In this document: one piece after another, positions 23,601 through 35,175 of the stretch | Numbering within the stretch: the stretch's first letter is position 1 | Layout of the letters: each line of letters starts with the position of its first letter | From: Oegoconia quadripuncta | Taxonomy: Eukaryota; Arthropoda; Insecta; Lepidoptera; Autostichidae | Assembly (NCBI GenBank): GCA_949316235.1 | Contig: OX438741.1 | Coordinates: 22,534,324 to 22,598,323 of the forward strand | DNA: 64,000 nucleotides | Direction of reading: 5' to 3' | Notes under the pieces: model-generated | The model's database searches: none | What the model saw: the letters and a program-made list of their open reading frames with translations, nothing else | Told to the model about the DNA's origin: nothing | Made by a program: the position numbers and the translations under genes

Positions 23601-26600
23601 CCAGTTAGTACATCCACATAATCATAACCAAAATAGAAAATAATATCTTATGGGAATATCATAATTAACAGAAAAAACGAACAACGCCAGTCGAAATCTC
23701 AATAGTTTTTGTGGTAAAGGGTAAACAGTAGGAATTATAAAATCGTAACTATTTTCTACCGCTACAACTTCATTAAACTTAACATAATTTGCGCTAAAAC
23801 CTAGTAGAGGCCAGTTTTCGATTATCGTTTGTAGTTTAGTAATCCTCTGAAGTCCTTTATCGTTTTTACCCTGTGACACGTTGTGTTGTTCATACACAGA
23901 GACAGCGGGTTCGACGGACTGTTGCCGCCGCTGTCCGCGTCGCGGAGCCTGCGCACGGTGCTGGTGCCGGCCGCCCTGCTGGCGCGCTTCCTGCGCCTCG
24001 CCGCCTCCAACACCGCACGCAACATAGAGCTGTGCGGGATATTGGCCGGCGTGCTGGTGAGTGCTGTGCCTTTGGGCACACAGACAGGGTCGAGGGTCTG
24101 TCGAAATTTCCTGCACCTCACCGCGTCTTGGTACGGAGATACGTACAGTGTTCGCGACCCGATGTTACCATCTATTGCCAATATCAGTAATTAGATATCG
24201 TGAGATTGAAAGTCGCTGAGACCCCACCTTTTCATCACAATTTTATCTTAAGGACATGGGAGGACTGTCTATCTTATCTCTGACAACCGGAACATAACAA
24301 CGCTATTAACGTTGTTATTTGGCGGCAGAGTTAGATAAGATAATGGTAGCTGGCCAGGCGGACATTTAAAATGCCTTACCAACAGCCAAACCGAGTACTA
24401 AACATGTATCGAACCCGCGACCTCCGATTCAGAAACTTAGCAGGTTGCTTAAACAACAATTCTCGTGCGCAGGAACGCGACCAGTTGAAGATCACGCACG
24501 TGATCGTGCCGAAGCAGACCGGTACAGCCGATTCGTGCAGCACCAACAACGAGGAGGAGATCTTCCACTACCAGGATCAGCACAATCTCATCACACTTGG
24601 GTGGATACATGTGTGTATTTTTGCCTTTACTTATTACGGGTAAAAAAATAACGGGTAGTTCGACTCGTACTTGTATTAGAACTATTGTAGAGTCCTGTGG
24701 CGAAATCAATAATTGAACCTTTAAAACTCAAACAATCTTTAAGAGGGTTTATCTCGCGCTGTATTCCATTTAAACTTTCAAGTACAAATTTTTCGAAATG
24801 AATAAACCGATTCTAATGAAATTTTATACGCATAATGTTTAAGTTTTCCATGGTAACAGAAAAAAGCAACATATTCTTTTGAATTCGATATTTCGAAAAT
24901 GTTTACTTCTCACTTTTTAGATCTTTGTTACCAGCTTATAAGTGTAAAGTCGGTTTTTTTTATGCACAACGGGTTAGCACTTGACCTCAATCACACCGGA
25001 TATTAAGTGAAGATGAGGCCGAAGGTGGAAGCGTACTGGCCCGGAAACCCCATCTTATTTGGGGAACTGGCTATCTTATCTCTTATCTAATTTCGAGGAT
25101 ATGGAATTTAAAGTTTGCAGGAACGACATGTGGGATAAACACTCTTAACCATTGTTTATCTACAGTGTCTTCTAAGTATGGTAAATGATAAGTTAATTTG
25201 GTGCAATTCCAGACGCACCCGACGCAGACGGCGTTCCTGTCGTCCGTTGACCTTCACACGCAGTGCTCCTACCAGCTAATGATGCCTGAGGCCATCGCCA
25301 TCGTCTGCGCACCGAAGTACAACGAGTAAGTAGCCTATAAACTATACAATTCACCAAAACAAACCGGTCTTTACATGATAGGTAGGTGTTTGTAGAGGAG
25401 GTTGTAGAGGATCCAGGAAATAAAGGATGGATAGATATATGTTGGACCACTCCTGAAAGCATTTATTTTTTAATTAACCAGTATTGCTACCTCAAAGTTA
25501 CTTAGCCTAGACCATCTATCTAATAAATAAACATTGTTATTATCATTGCAACTATTAACTTCCAGGACCGGTTACTTCGCACTGACGCCAGACCATGGCA
25601 TGCAGTTCATCGCCAACTGCCGGCAGTCCGGGTTCCATCCGCATCCCAGCGACCCACCTCTATTCTACGTTAGTATTCACGTACTACTACTGCTACCGAC
25701 ATGACCTATCACAACATTATATACAACCAAAATCCCCGAACTTTACGTCATTCGGCTTTGTCAGTCGGGATATCAGCGAGACAGTAGTGTCGATTCTGAT
25801 GTGCCTTATCGAACTAAAACTAGTTTTAGAATGTTACTATTGAAATGAAAGAAATTTCATTTCGTAAGTTATAAAAATAACATCTGAAATCATCATGACA
25901 TACAATTACCGCTCATTCTTAACTCAGAGAAGAACGAGCTAGAAACGCAGGTGTTGCTGTTTTTGAATAATATTTTTACAATTTAACAAAGACAATAATA
26001 GAATATCGCCGAGCTGTTCATGTCCATTGCATTCTTGTCATCTAGATAATAATGTTATAATGCCTTTTGCACATAGTTTCCGTTTAATGGTATATTACAC
26101 ATAATACACATCAGAATTGACACAAATAGCTTGCTTCCGAAACATAAACGGAAAATTTTTGCTCGATAGAAAATAAACGCAAAGATTTCAACTATACAGG
26201 GTGTCCAGGAAATAATGGTCCAACCTATAACTATCGATAGCCCACACCATGACCTCCCTAATCGCCAATTTTAGCTTTAGTAAAAATATCATGGGTTTCG
26301 AGATATTCTACGTTTTGGTGCCCATAATCTCATGATACCATTTTAGAATCTGCATTTATTCAGCAACTTTTTAAGATTATGGGCACCATGAGCGTGGTAC
26401 AATTTTTTTACACCGCAACTAGTAGAAAATGGGTTTTTATAAGTTTCATTGCCTTTTTTGGGTTTATCCTTCTTGTAATAAATCTTTTTCGCTAGTTCGT
26501 CAATTTTTTACTATTGTGTGTGGTAGCCTAACTATACTCTGTGAATATGAAAAAAACTGCATCAATAAATGACGTCATTTGCAGAAATGGCATGAAGAAA

Positions 26601-27770
26601 CCTATCACAGGTGGTAAAATTTCCAAAAATAAAAAAACCTAGAATATCTCGAAACCCATGATATTTTTACTAAAGCTAAAATTGGTGATTAGGGAGGTCA
26701 TGGTGTGGGCTATCGATAGTTATAGGTTGGACCATTATTTCCTGGACACCCTGTATATATTTTTATTACTTTACATTTCTGTTGTGTATTGACACAATTA
26801 ATATAGTACTAAGTATTGTGTAATAGAGAATCCATTATATTATAGTACAAACAGTCGAAATAGAGGAGGCGATTCACAGTACAGGGTGATTTGGGCTCTA
26901 AGCCTATTTTAAGTTCTATATGAATTGTGAAAAGGACATAATAAATAATGATATTGTATAATATCCATTCTTTAATGCAAGTCACATATTTCGGGATGCT
27001 ATTTATGAGCGGTATTTTCGCCAATCTAAACTGCAGCAGTAATTCCCATTAACTGGTGATGTCACTCTTGATTATGAACAACTTTCCCCAAGGAATCATA
27101 GTCGTATTGGATCCAAAAAAAAACGATTATTCCTTAGTTTGGGACTAGACGATTGGTGTAAGTGATTTATATATTTATTATCCTAACCGCTGTATGCAGG
27201 CCGCTTCCAGCCGGTCGCTCTGTGAAACCTGTGACAGGGGCCTCTGTTCAGCAGTCCTGTGCTGGTTATGATGATGATAATTATTAATGCTTCCTTTTCA
27301 TAGTTACGTAAGTCGCCTCCGCAAAGTCAGTAATTCATTCAAAGGGTTATGTATACACTTTTTCAGTAAGGTTCCAGTTGATATACAAAATCTTCCTTTG
27401 AATAAATTTAAAGATACTACAAAGCGAAATCATATTATAAAATATCAGACTATTTAGATGATAATCATTCGCCTCCCGGGCTATTTCACAATTAATAATG
27501 AAATATAAAAACCTTCTTGTAATTTAAAAAATTGTTTTTAAAAGAACAACCCTTCGAGTTTCTTGCTTGTTCTCCTCTGGGGAAAATTGCACTATGAACA
27601 AGCAGTAGCTTAAAAAATGTAAAATTGACTATTTTAATTGTATAATTAATAATAAAGCATTTTTGACTTTGACTGTTCGCAACTTATTGTTGGATATTGT
27701 TTTTCAGGACGTGACCCACATACGGCTAGATGAGTCAGCGCCTGTTGAAATGGTCGACCTACGGAGGTGA
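20636..27770 (+). CDS. STAMBP: STAM-binding protein / AMSH, K63-chain-specific JAMM deubiquitinase
   Basis: Nine coding exons: 20636-20766, 21049-21316, 21565-21684, 23464-23603, 23900-24056, 24473-24610, 25213-25325, 25566-25668 and 27708-27770. All junctions are GT-AG and phase-consistent, giving 410 residues. Exons 1-2 encode the USP8/AMSH dimerisation domain ([20 protein letters not shown]); exon 3 is a charged coiled coil; exon 4 is a Pro-rich linker. Exons 5-9 encode the JAMM/MPN+ domain with E263 ([10 protein letters not shown]), H318-x-H320 (GWIHTHP), S328 and D331. The second zinc site of AMSH (DHG…NCRQ…FHPH) is also present. Known family role: zinc hydrolysis of K63-linked ubiquitin chains on ESCRT-0/endosomes. 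Length is close to human STAMBP. The start is the first of two adjacent ATGs. Introns are loaded with repeats; a SINE nearly abuts exon 6. Confidence 0.94.
24240..24455 (-). mobile_element. SINE family A in STAMBP intron 5, next to the exon 6 acceptor
   Basis: The family A body (gtctatcttatctctgacaa to ccaaaccgagtact) continues into a B-box region (tcgaacccgcgacctccgat) and a decayed head ending near 24455. Exon 6 starts at 24473, so the last part of the intron, perhaps including the branch site, is SINE-derived. Confidence 0.75.
24955..25090 (-). mobile_element. SINE family A tail fragment in STAMBP intron 6
   Basis: It matches only the tail half of family A: ttttatgcacaacgggttag, agatgaggccgaaggtggaa and tggggaactggctatcttat, then breaks off. 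Confidence 0.7.
26197..26753. mobile_element. Mariner-type MITE with ~118-bp terminal inverted repeats, STAMBP intron 8
   Basis: Both ends read cagggtgtccaggaaataat inward and match with few differences for about 118 bp. TA dinucleotides flank both sides (26195-26196 and 26754-26755). An internal shorter palindrome (ggtgcccataatct … agattatgggcacc) lies near 26320-26390. No transposase is encoded. Confidence 0.85.
26870..27115. mobile_element. Diverged relative of the MITE at 28508-28866
   Basis: The segment tcttgattatgaacaacttt followed by ccccaaggaatcatag near 27068-27102 is the same as the right inverted repeat of 28508-28866, and acagggtgatttgggct near 26881 resembles its outer end. Incomplete. 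Confidence 0.45.
27340..27680 (+). pseudogene. Non-LTR retrotransposon 3' fragment, STAMBP intron 8
   Basis: The translated stretch [20 protein letters not shown] matches [18 protein letters not shown] of the copy at 48445-48906. The 3' region has gagtttcttgcttgttctcc and ends with a short tandem tail (ttgacttt repeated). It ends only ~28 bp before the last STAMBP exon. Confidence 0.8.
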
Positions 27771-27794
27771 GCGCGTCCCATCTTACCGTCGGCC

Positions 27795-28180
27795 TTATAT
27801 CGCGTAGAACAAACTAGTGTACTAGATCAGTTCAATTATCACTTATTTACCGTTGCATTTACGTCAATTCGATTCTCAACGCTTTCTTTTACGATTTGTA
27901 GTCGTTAAGGTGGCCGGTGATGCTTGTTTTATACTTTTAAACACCCACGTTTCGTTTATATGTGTAAGTTAAAATGCACCAGTCAAAAGTTGCATCGTTT
28001 TTGGCCATCAGTATATTATAATAGGGTCTAGTCTTTTAATCAGTGAGTCTATACAAACGTGCGAAACTTTGAAAGGGATTATATATATTATGTATAATAT
28101 GTACTCGTATATTTGATGACAACAAATTTGTAAAAAAAGAAATCCATAATGAGGTTACATACAATTACTTTATAAATGGT
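27795..28180. other. AT-rich stretch downstream of STAMBP
   Basis: This should contain the STAMBP 3' UTR. I did not find a convincing AATAAA close to the stop at 27770, and no other gene. Confidence 0.4.
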
Positions 28181-28184
28181 AATT

Positions 28185-28410
28185 ATGCTGCCTCTGTGGT
28201 TGAATTTTAACAACATACTGGTTTGCAAATAGGTCGCGAGTTCTATTCCCAGCGGGGTACATGCTTAGTACCCGGGTTACTTCGTGGTATAGCATTTTTA
28301 AATGACCTGGCTAGCCACCACATCATAATCAGCCTGCCGCTATGCAGCTTATGTTAATAAATTGGGGATTCCGGGTGAGCGTGATTCCAGCTTTAAATGA
28401 GGCTGTGATG
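28185..28410 (+). mobile_element. SINE family A, plus strand
   Basis: Head tgcctctgtggttgaatttt with B box cgcgagttctattcccagcg, then gacctggctagccaccacat and the 3' part ggggattccgggtgagcgtg. It is the plus-oriented counterpart of the copies at 13540 and 24240. Confidence 0.75.
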
Positions 28411-28507
28411 AAGGTCTAGCGCAAACTAGTATGGCTACGGATTTGTCGTACAAAATATACATACCTAATCATATTTAAAAATGTAACTGGGATATGATTC
28501 ACTTATA

Positions 28508-28866
28508 CAGGATGAAATTTAATTCGTGTAATTTCTGTTTTCGGGGGACTCCACTCCTGATTACGAACAACTTTCGACCGACCATTGCCGAATTATCAAA
28601 AAAATTTCAATTACCCGTACAAATTAAACCATTCTGAATCCGCCTTTAGTATGGAAGTGGAACAGTTTTCGGTTGGTAACTCTACTCGTGATTACGAGAA
28701 ATTTCAACTACGAACCATAGCCGAATTCAGCTGAAATTGTTGGACTTCCATACCAAAGGTGGTTTACATTGCATTGGGGATCAAAATTTTTTTGGTCGAT
28801 TTCGACCTATGGTTCCTTGGGGAAAGTTGTTCGTAATCAAGAGTACATTAATTCTAATTCACCCTG
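28508..28866. mobile_element. MITE with imperfect inverted termini, TA-flanked
   Basis: The ends caggatgaaattt and aattcaccctg are inverted, with matching inner blocks tgattacgaacaactttc and gaaagttgttcgtaatcaag. TA flanks both sides. There is no coding capacity. Confidence 0.7.
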
Positions 28867-29217
28867 TAGGTATATTATATAGAAACTTTATAAGTAATTG
28901 CATAATAATTGCATAACTCGTGCAAAGCGCACTTATCACGCTTTAATTCAATCTGTGAGTGTTAAACGTAATATATTTTTATTGTAAGTGCAATGTTAAA
29001 GAAATCTCACTATGAGTAAAGAAAAAAGGTGCCCTTGTCGCATAAGTTATGCGAGTTAGATCATATCGACGGTAAACGTCATATTTTGAATAAAACTAAA
29101 CACACATTATGACCATGAGTATTAATATGACTAAGATGTTAGGGTCGGCGACATATTTATTCCTACACGGCTGCTTTTCATGTTTAATGAAACCATTAAA
29201 TTTTTTACATTATTACC

Positions 29218-29265
29218 TTTACATATTACCGTCTAGACTAAACAGTCTAGACGGTAATATGTAAA
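29218..29265. repeat. Perfect 22-bp hairpin with 4-nt loop
   Basis: The arms 29218-29239 and 29244-29265 are exact reverse complements (core attaccgtctagact), with loop aaac. A perfect stem of this length is rare in background AT-rich DNA. No flanking element was identified. Confidence 0.85.
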
Positions 29266-30445
29266 TTTGCAGGTGTTACAAATTGAATGGGCATCCATCA
29301 TGTTGATGCGGTTTGCTACTATTAACCATGAATAACTGCCCTATAATTAGGGCGTTCTAATGAACGTGGATTAAACGCTCGCGGCCAATGACTAAAGACA
29401 AAATACGTAGGCTGCTTAAGTCGGCCCGATAAGTAAGCCCGTAAATCACTATAACACGGAATTTCTATCATTAAAGCAAACAACTCTGGTTCTAAAACTT
29501 TTTGACAATCTTGAATGTGACCATTAAAAACATTACCCTCCTTCCTTGGGCAGTCGGGTAAAAAGATACAGTCAAACAGAATAACCTATACAATCTGGCG
29601 AAGTTTTACCAGTTCCATTAAATAGATACAGTCTGAAATAGAATAACTAACGGCGAAATACAAATTAAGTTTTGTTAGGAAATCCTGAATGTTTTTCGAT
29701 TTCGACCCATATAAACACAAAACAAGTAGCATAATAATGACAGAAGCTTTTGGTTTATCAAGAAATAACGTGGAGTGGTCGGCCCTCTTTCGTCTTTAGT
29801 CATTGCTTGCTCAATACAACAATATCGAATTACTGTATACTTGTATAGAGTTACTAATAATTATATATTTGCGACTGTTTCATCACCGGCTTGTGGTAGA
29901 CAGAGTTCGTGTGATATTATAAGAGGCACAGCCCGAAGACTGAAGCTTAAAGTTTTAGATTAACTATTGATATATATTCGAAATGTCATATTTATTTTGT
30001 TGATCGTTGATTTTTTCCACTGTCGTGTATGTGATATAATTTATATTTGTGTAGCGAGGTGAGTAGAGGCTTCCAACAGAGAGAGCAGGCTGAAACTGGT
30101 AACAAGAACGTTAATCTTGATTGGGTACCTACATTATGATTAAATCTCTTTTGGCTTCGATCTCATGAATATCTCATAGTTTTTTTTATACTGGTGCACT
30201 TTAGTGCAAGTAGCAAGAATGTGTATTCTTGGTGTTGTGCAATAACTAAGTCATAATCTTGGAAATTAAACGAGAGTTCATTTTCAATATTTAATGATAG
30301 TCTAAATTGCCGCTTGTGGGCGATCCTACGAGCCCTAATGATACAGAAAACTGGGTAATTAGTGCCTATATGCTTTAGCCATGTTTAATTAGTTTAAAAA
30401 CTCAATCGGTACTCAAAATTGTGTAATAAAATAGTGAATCATTTA

Positions 30446-30794
30446 CACTGGTCATTAAAAAATCGACCCAGCAAGCAGCAGTTTGGAAACTAGTTAGTAA
30501 CTCGAACAGCTCTATACTGATTTTAATGAAATTTTAATTTTTCTACAGCCAGAAACTCAGCAATTAAAATGGGAAATTTCACAATTTAATCGAGTTTCTG
30601 GTAACAATAAAATTATTCATACAAAGGACATTTCTCGTACATTACTTTAATTGGTGACTTACTGGCTGTAGAAATGTGAAAATTTCGTTAAATTCGGTAT
30701 GTACTATTCGAGTTACTAACTAGTTTCTAAATCCAGAAATATAGGAAGTTGTATAGAGATTTACTTGGTGTCTCGGTTTTTTTGATGACCAGTG
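30446..30794. mobile_element. MITE with long imperfect inverted repeats, TA-flanked
   Basis: Outer ends are cactggtcattaaaaaatcg and the complement of ttttgatgaccagtg. Inner halves such as aactagttagtaactcgaac and gttcgagttactaactagt-like text pair across the centre. TA flanks both ends. Non-coding. Confidence 0.75.
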
Positions 30795-31699
30795 TATTAA
30801 GATATGGATAAAAGATGTATTATGTGATGTAGTAAGATGTAGTAGAGGAGGATGTAAGATGTGATGATAGATATTTTAAAATGTGGCTTAAATATTATGT
30901 TGGTGGGTGGGATATAGATATATAGACATCAAATGCACATAAAAGCAGGGACTGAATGCGGTTACGGTATAAGGTTAAGGTACTTTAAAATCATAACGAT
31001 ACCCTTGTTTTATAAAGGTAGGGCCATACCGTTATTTAACCTTTTCGCGATTTCGGTACCGAAATATGGAGAAACGCGGGTGGGTTCGGGGCGGGGGTAT
31101 GCGCGCGAGGCCCGCGGAGAGGCGCGCGGGCGCGGGGCGGGGCGCGGCCGCAGCGCAGAGACACGTACAAAGTTTAGAAATTAATTTTCTATTTTCTGAT
31201 ATGTAATATTATTTTGTTTTTTCTTTTGTGCTCTAAAGTTAAATGAACTAAAGTACCTAGCTTATTAGTACAGGTACTTTTATGAAAACAAGGTCAGATA
31301 AGTTGTATAATATATGCATATAATAAGTTTTCATTTCACTGAGGATTTGAAGTGAATTCTTACAGAATAGCACAGCTGTTCCCGTGGGAATTACGGAAAA
31401 AAGTATCCTTGAAATAAGTCCAGAAGTTTTATATTATAATTTTCATTCAGATTGTAATTGTTTAAATTTATATAATCCTAACCTTAATCATCTCCGAAAA
31501 TGATTATAATATATTCAGCGGTTTTTGCGAGATTGAGTTACAAAATACAGATGTACACTTTCATATTTTATAATAATACATAGTATTGTAATAAATTGGA
31601 TAGGTATATACTCACTCATTATCTCTTGTTTTGCCAAAATATGACTTACGATAGTAGACAACTCCCTCGCTCGACACGTGCAAACACGAAAATAATAAA

Positions 31700-32463
31700 T
31701 AAAACTAGAAAATCACCGTGTGGGTCAGAATGTACCTACAATGTACTAGTATGTACCTTTAATGAAGGTAATGTACCTCAATGAAACGGGAGCAATTATA
31801 ATAATAAAGTGAGCCGCGGTCCTGACGGTCAGAATCGCGGGTGTATGTTGAAAATGAATGTAATAGAATAGCCATGGGTATGTACTATTTACCAAACGAA
31901 TGTACCTTCAACGTACCTCACGAAAATAATCTAAATCAAATTGAATGAGTAATTAATGAGGAAATCAAGAAAACAAACTTTTGACGCCTACAATTTTTTT
32001 ATAGCAATATGAATAGAGTTCTATTTTGCTCGTATTAAGAATGTAAAGCCAGTCATAAGAGAAATATTTATGGGTTTGTATATATGCTTCGATAAAGTAA
32101 AGAAACATGGATAAGACATAATCATTTACTCAACGTTTATCAAAAGTTACAAAGAAAAAACAAAAAGCGTGATTACTTTTGTCCATATAATATACAATGC
32201 ACAATTATGTTTTTACGGCTTCTTGTAGTTCGATTACATAGGTCATCATAACACACCCACTTATTTTGTCTGTAGCAATGGGCCTTGCAATGACCGATTT
32301 TGTCAAAAGTATTTGATATCGGCGGTAAGAATTCAATAATCCCTATGATCGTGTATGTTTTTGATTCTAGATTAATTTCCAGTGGCACTTCATCTATGCA
32401 CACCAAGTCACTTTGACTTATCTCAAAATTTATAACATTTTGCAAGACATATGTAAATGTTCG
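31700..32463. repeat. Left arm of the inverted repeat in the 30946-35380 element
   Basis: It pairs with 34370-35175. A conspicuous shared part is cgcggtcctgacggtcagaa (left) against its reverse complement at about 35005-35030. The right arm has an extra ~50-65 bp near 35108. Confidence 0.85.
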
Positions 32464-32775
32464 TATTCCATTGCAGTTATTACGACGACACAATACTACG
32501 TTATCGCTTACCAGCATAGATGCTGCGAAATCATTTAATTCTGAAACTTCCTTTTTGTTTATATCAATTAGCAGAAAAACAATCTTTCTGGTTACATTAT
32601 TGAAAACACAAGATTCGTTTGTACAATTTTCTTTAATATCAGCGCTATAAATTGCATCAATCAAGAATTCATCAAATATTTTTGTCACGCTACATTCACA
32701 GTGTATTTCGGTGATTCCTTTTGAAAAATTCGTTTTAAAATATTGTTCTGCAATTTGAGCACGAATTCTGTACAA
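32173..32775 (-). CDS. Transposon-borne ORF with USP-like (peptidase C19) C-terminal motif
   Basis: An open minus-strand frame of about 200 codons ends at 32173. Its C-terminal part reads TYTIIGIIEFLPP, a variable linker, then GHCKAHCYRQNKWVCYDDL. This resembles the last catalytic segment of ubiquitin-specific proteases (hydrophobic strand, G-H-Y box, W…DD). The partial inverted copy at 34370-34660 has GHYKAHCYRQ, with the expected Tyr, but is frameshifted by a 4-base insertion near 34435. The N-terminal catalytic Cys box is not visible, and no standard ATG fixes the start. Most likely the 3' end of a longer transposon gene rather than a host gene. The USP assignment is inference from the motif. 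Confidence 0.45.
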   Translation of the reverse strand: MYRIRAQIAEQYFKTNFSKGITEIHCECSVTKIFDEFLIDAIYSADIKENCTNESCVFNNVTRKIVFLLIDINKKEVSELNDFAASMLVSDNVVLCRRNNCNGIRTFTYVLQNVINFEISQSDLVCIDEVPLEINLESKTYTIIGIIEFLPPISNTFDKIGHCKAHCYRQNKWVCYDDLCNRTTRSRKNIIVHCILYGQK

Positions 32776-32920
32776 GTCTTGTTTTGTTTTTTAAACATAC
32801 AAAAATTATTGCCAGTGTTAGTTAATAGTTGTAGTCACGGCAAAACCATCAAGCACAAGCCGCTGCAATTACTTGAGCCGCAGCATCAAATGCGCATGTG
32901 TTCTTTAGTACCACCTTTTT

Positions 32921-33475
32921 TTTTTTTTTTTTTTTATTTTATTAAAAACTGGATTCGCGTTTGGCCACAATCTCACCTGATGGAAAGTGACGATGTAGCC
33001 GAAGATGTATCACGCGCACCCAGTAAATGCCTATTCACTCACTTGAAGATCCCAAGGTTGTAAGTGTCGGGAAAAACCGACGCGGGCAGTGAGTTCCATA
33101 CCTTAGCAGTCCGCATTATAAATGACGAAGCAAAGAGCTTAGTGCGGATGTTCGGTATGTTGACAACATATGGATGGAAACCCCCCCCGCGCCTGGTTGT
33201 CCGAAGATGGAAAGGGGACGGTGGAATAAGATCATGCAATTCCATCGCACACTCCCCGAAATGTATCCTGTAAAACACTGAAAGGCAAGCGACCCTACGG
33301 CGGTGTTCAAGGCTTTGCAATTTGCCGGTGACCGTTGAGTCATCGCCTATGAGTCTTATGGCGCGTCGTTCCACAGAATCGAGTGCAGCCAGTTGGTACT
33401 TGGCTGATCCGTCCCAGAGGTGACAGCAGTATTCCATGCACGCATTTTCCACACCAGATCTAGTTTTGAGACCGT
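32921..33475 (-). pseudogene. 5'-truncated Jockey-type non-LTR retrotransposon nested in the 4.4 kb element
   Basis: The minus strand encodes the polymerase C-terminal region: MEYCCHLWDGSAKYQLAALD, then VERRAIRLIGDD, ACLSVFYRIHFGEC, and KVWNSLPASVFPDTYNL followed by an in-frame stop just short of the normal end. A T-run at 32921-32943 is the complement of the poly(A) tail. A much shorter copy of the same 3' end lies at 39850-39935. Confidence 0.88.
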
Positions 33476-34365
33476 TTAATAGAAGAGGAACGTCCCTAAT
33501 AGGTCTTTTCTTTTTAGGCAATTCCTTGCTTCCGAGGCCTCTCCAATTTTCTATTAGCGTAGGGTTTTCTGCGAAAATCGAGTCATCTAAATATATTTCT
33601 TTTCTTTTTCTTGTGTTTACAGATTGTTACACACACTACTTCATCTTTATAATAAAAGTTTCCTACGGAACCCTCAAATTATTATTTTATTTAAAAAGGG
33701 TCTCACCACGGTATTGCGGTACGCTAATTTGTCCGGTTGCGATGACGTCGTTAAGACGATTTCTAATTAGAGTGGGGGAACCCGAATCGTCCTCTGTTTG
33801 ACCGCGACCTTGCTACCGGGAGAACACTGCTTCGGTTGCCACCTGAACCCTCTTAAGTAAACTACGGAAGATCCCTCTAGGCTGAGTTTCCATAATAGTC
33901 TGGCTATTTTTAATGTAAGTTGTTTCTGATTTTGTGTCTGTCAACTGCGTGGTGTTCGTTATGGTTGCTGAGCCGTGAATACCAGCAGTGGACGAGGATA
34001 TATGTGGGCACTAACTAATGCCTGCCTGTGCTCTTCAGGATCAAGGTCCGAAGTGACTAATTGTCGGCGTCGACATCCAGGTCTGCACCTGGGAGACCTT
34101 CGGGGTTGATCTACCCTCCCCCAAAAACCGCTCATCCAGCATCCACCTCGTCGTCATCTACGAGAGGACTCGAAGGCTACGTCCACTGCAGCTCCAAGAC
34201 CTTCAGGCCAGTGACCGTACGGGGAGATTTGCCGAGGGGTGCAGGGGAATGAGCTGAATGTACAATAAACCCACTAAATCCAAATGAAATTGGTATTCTT
34301 TTCTTCTATACCTACCTGCTGGCGGCTAAACGGGCGCTAAACGTCCTAAGACAACCCCTAACCGC
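33476..34365. other. Spacer of the 4.4 kb element, origin unknown
   Basis: It includes a GC-richer part (about 33690-34260) unlike its surroundings, with short ORFs and no recognised domain, closing with an AATAAA-like tgtacaataaaccc. It may be another retrotransposon 3' region or part of the original transposon. Confidence 0.4.
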
Positions 34366-34369
34366 CGCA

Positions 34370-35175
34370 CGAACATTTACATATGTCTTGCAAAATGTTA
34401 TAAATTTTGAGATAAGTCAAAGTGACTTGGTGTGCGTGCATAGATGAAGTGCCACTGAAATAAATCTAGAATCAAAAACATACGAGATCATAGGGATTAT
34501 TGAATTCTTACCGCCGGTATCAAATACTTTTGACAAAATCGGTCATTACAAGGCCCATTGCTACAGACAGAATAAGTGGGTGTGTTATGATAACCTATGT
34601 AATCGAACTACATGAAGACATAAAAACATAATTGCACATTGTATATTATATGGACAAAAGTAATCACGCTTTTTGTTTTTTCTTTGTAACTTTTGATAAA
34701 CGATGAGTAAATGATTATGTCTTATCCATGTTTCTTTACTTTATCGAAGCACATATACAAACCCATAAATATTTCTCTTATGACTGGCTTTACATTCTTA
34801 ATACGAGCAAAATAGAACTCTATTCATATTGCTATAAAAAAATTGTAGGCGTCAAAAGTTTGTTTTCTTGATTTCCTCATTAATTACTCATTCAATTTGA
34901 TTTAGATTATATTTTCGTGAGGTACATTGAAGGTACATTCGTTTGGTAAATAGTACATACCCATAGCTATTCTATTACATTCATTTTCAACATACACCCG
35001 CGATTCTGACCGTCAGGACCGCGGCTCACTTTATTATTATAATTGCTCCCGTTTCATTGAGGTACATTGACCTTCATTAAAGGTACATACTAGTACATTG
35101 TAGGTACTTTTCTGTCGTATATAACATAATCATTTCTGAAACAATACACCCGCCATTCTGACCCGCACAAATCAC
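34370..35175. repeat. Right arm of the inverted repeat in the 30946-35380 element
   Basis: Inverted partner of 31700-32463. It includes a frameshifted partial copy of the USP-like ORF, with the GHY box intact. Confidence 0.85.

Noticed and set aside
23622..24194. Several overlapping ORFs on both strands around STAMBP exon 5
   Set aside because: They are shadow frames of the GC-rich JAMM-domain exon 23900-24056 and its flanks.
32743..33801. Plus-strand ORFs of about 70-120 codons
   Set aside because: They lie antisense to the nested LINE fragment and have no own signature.
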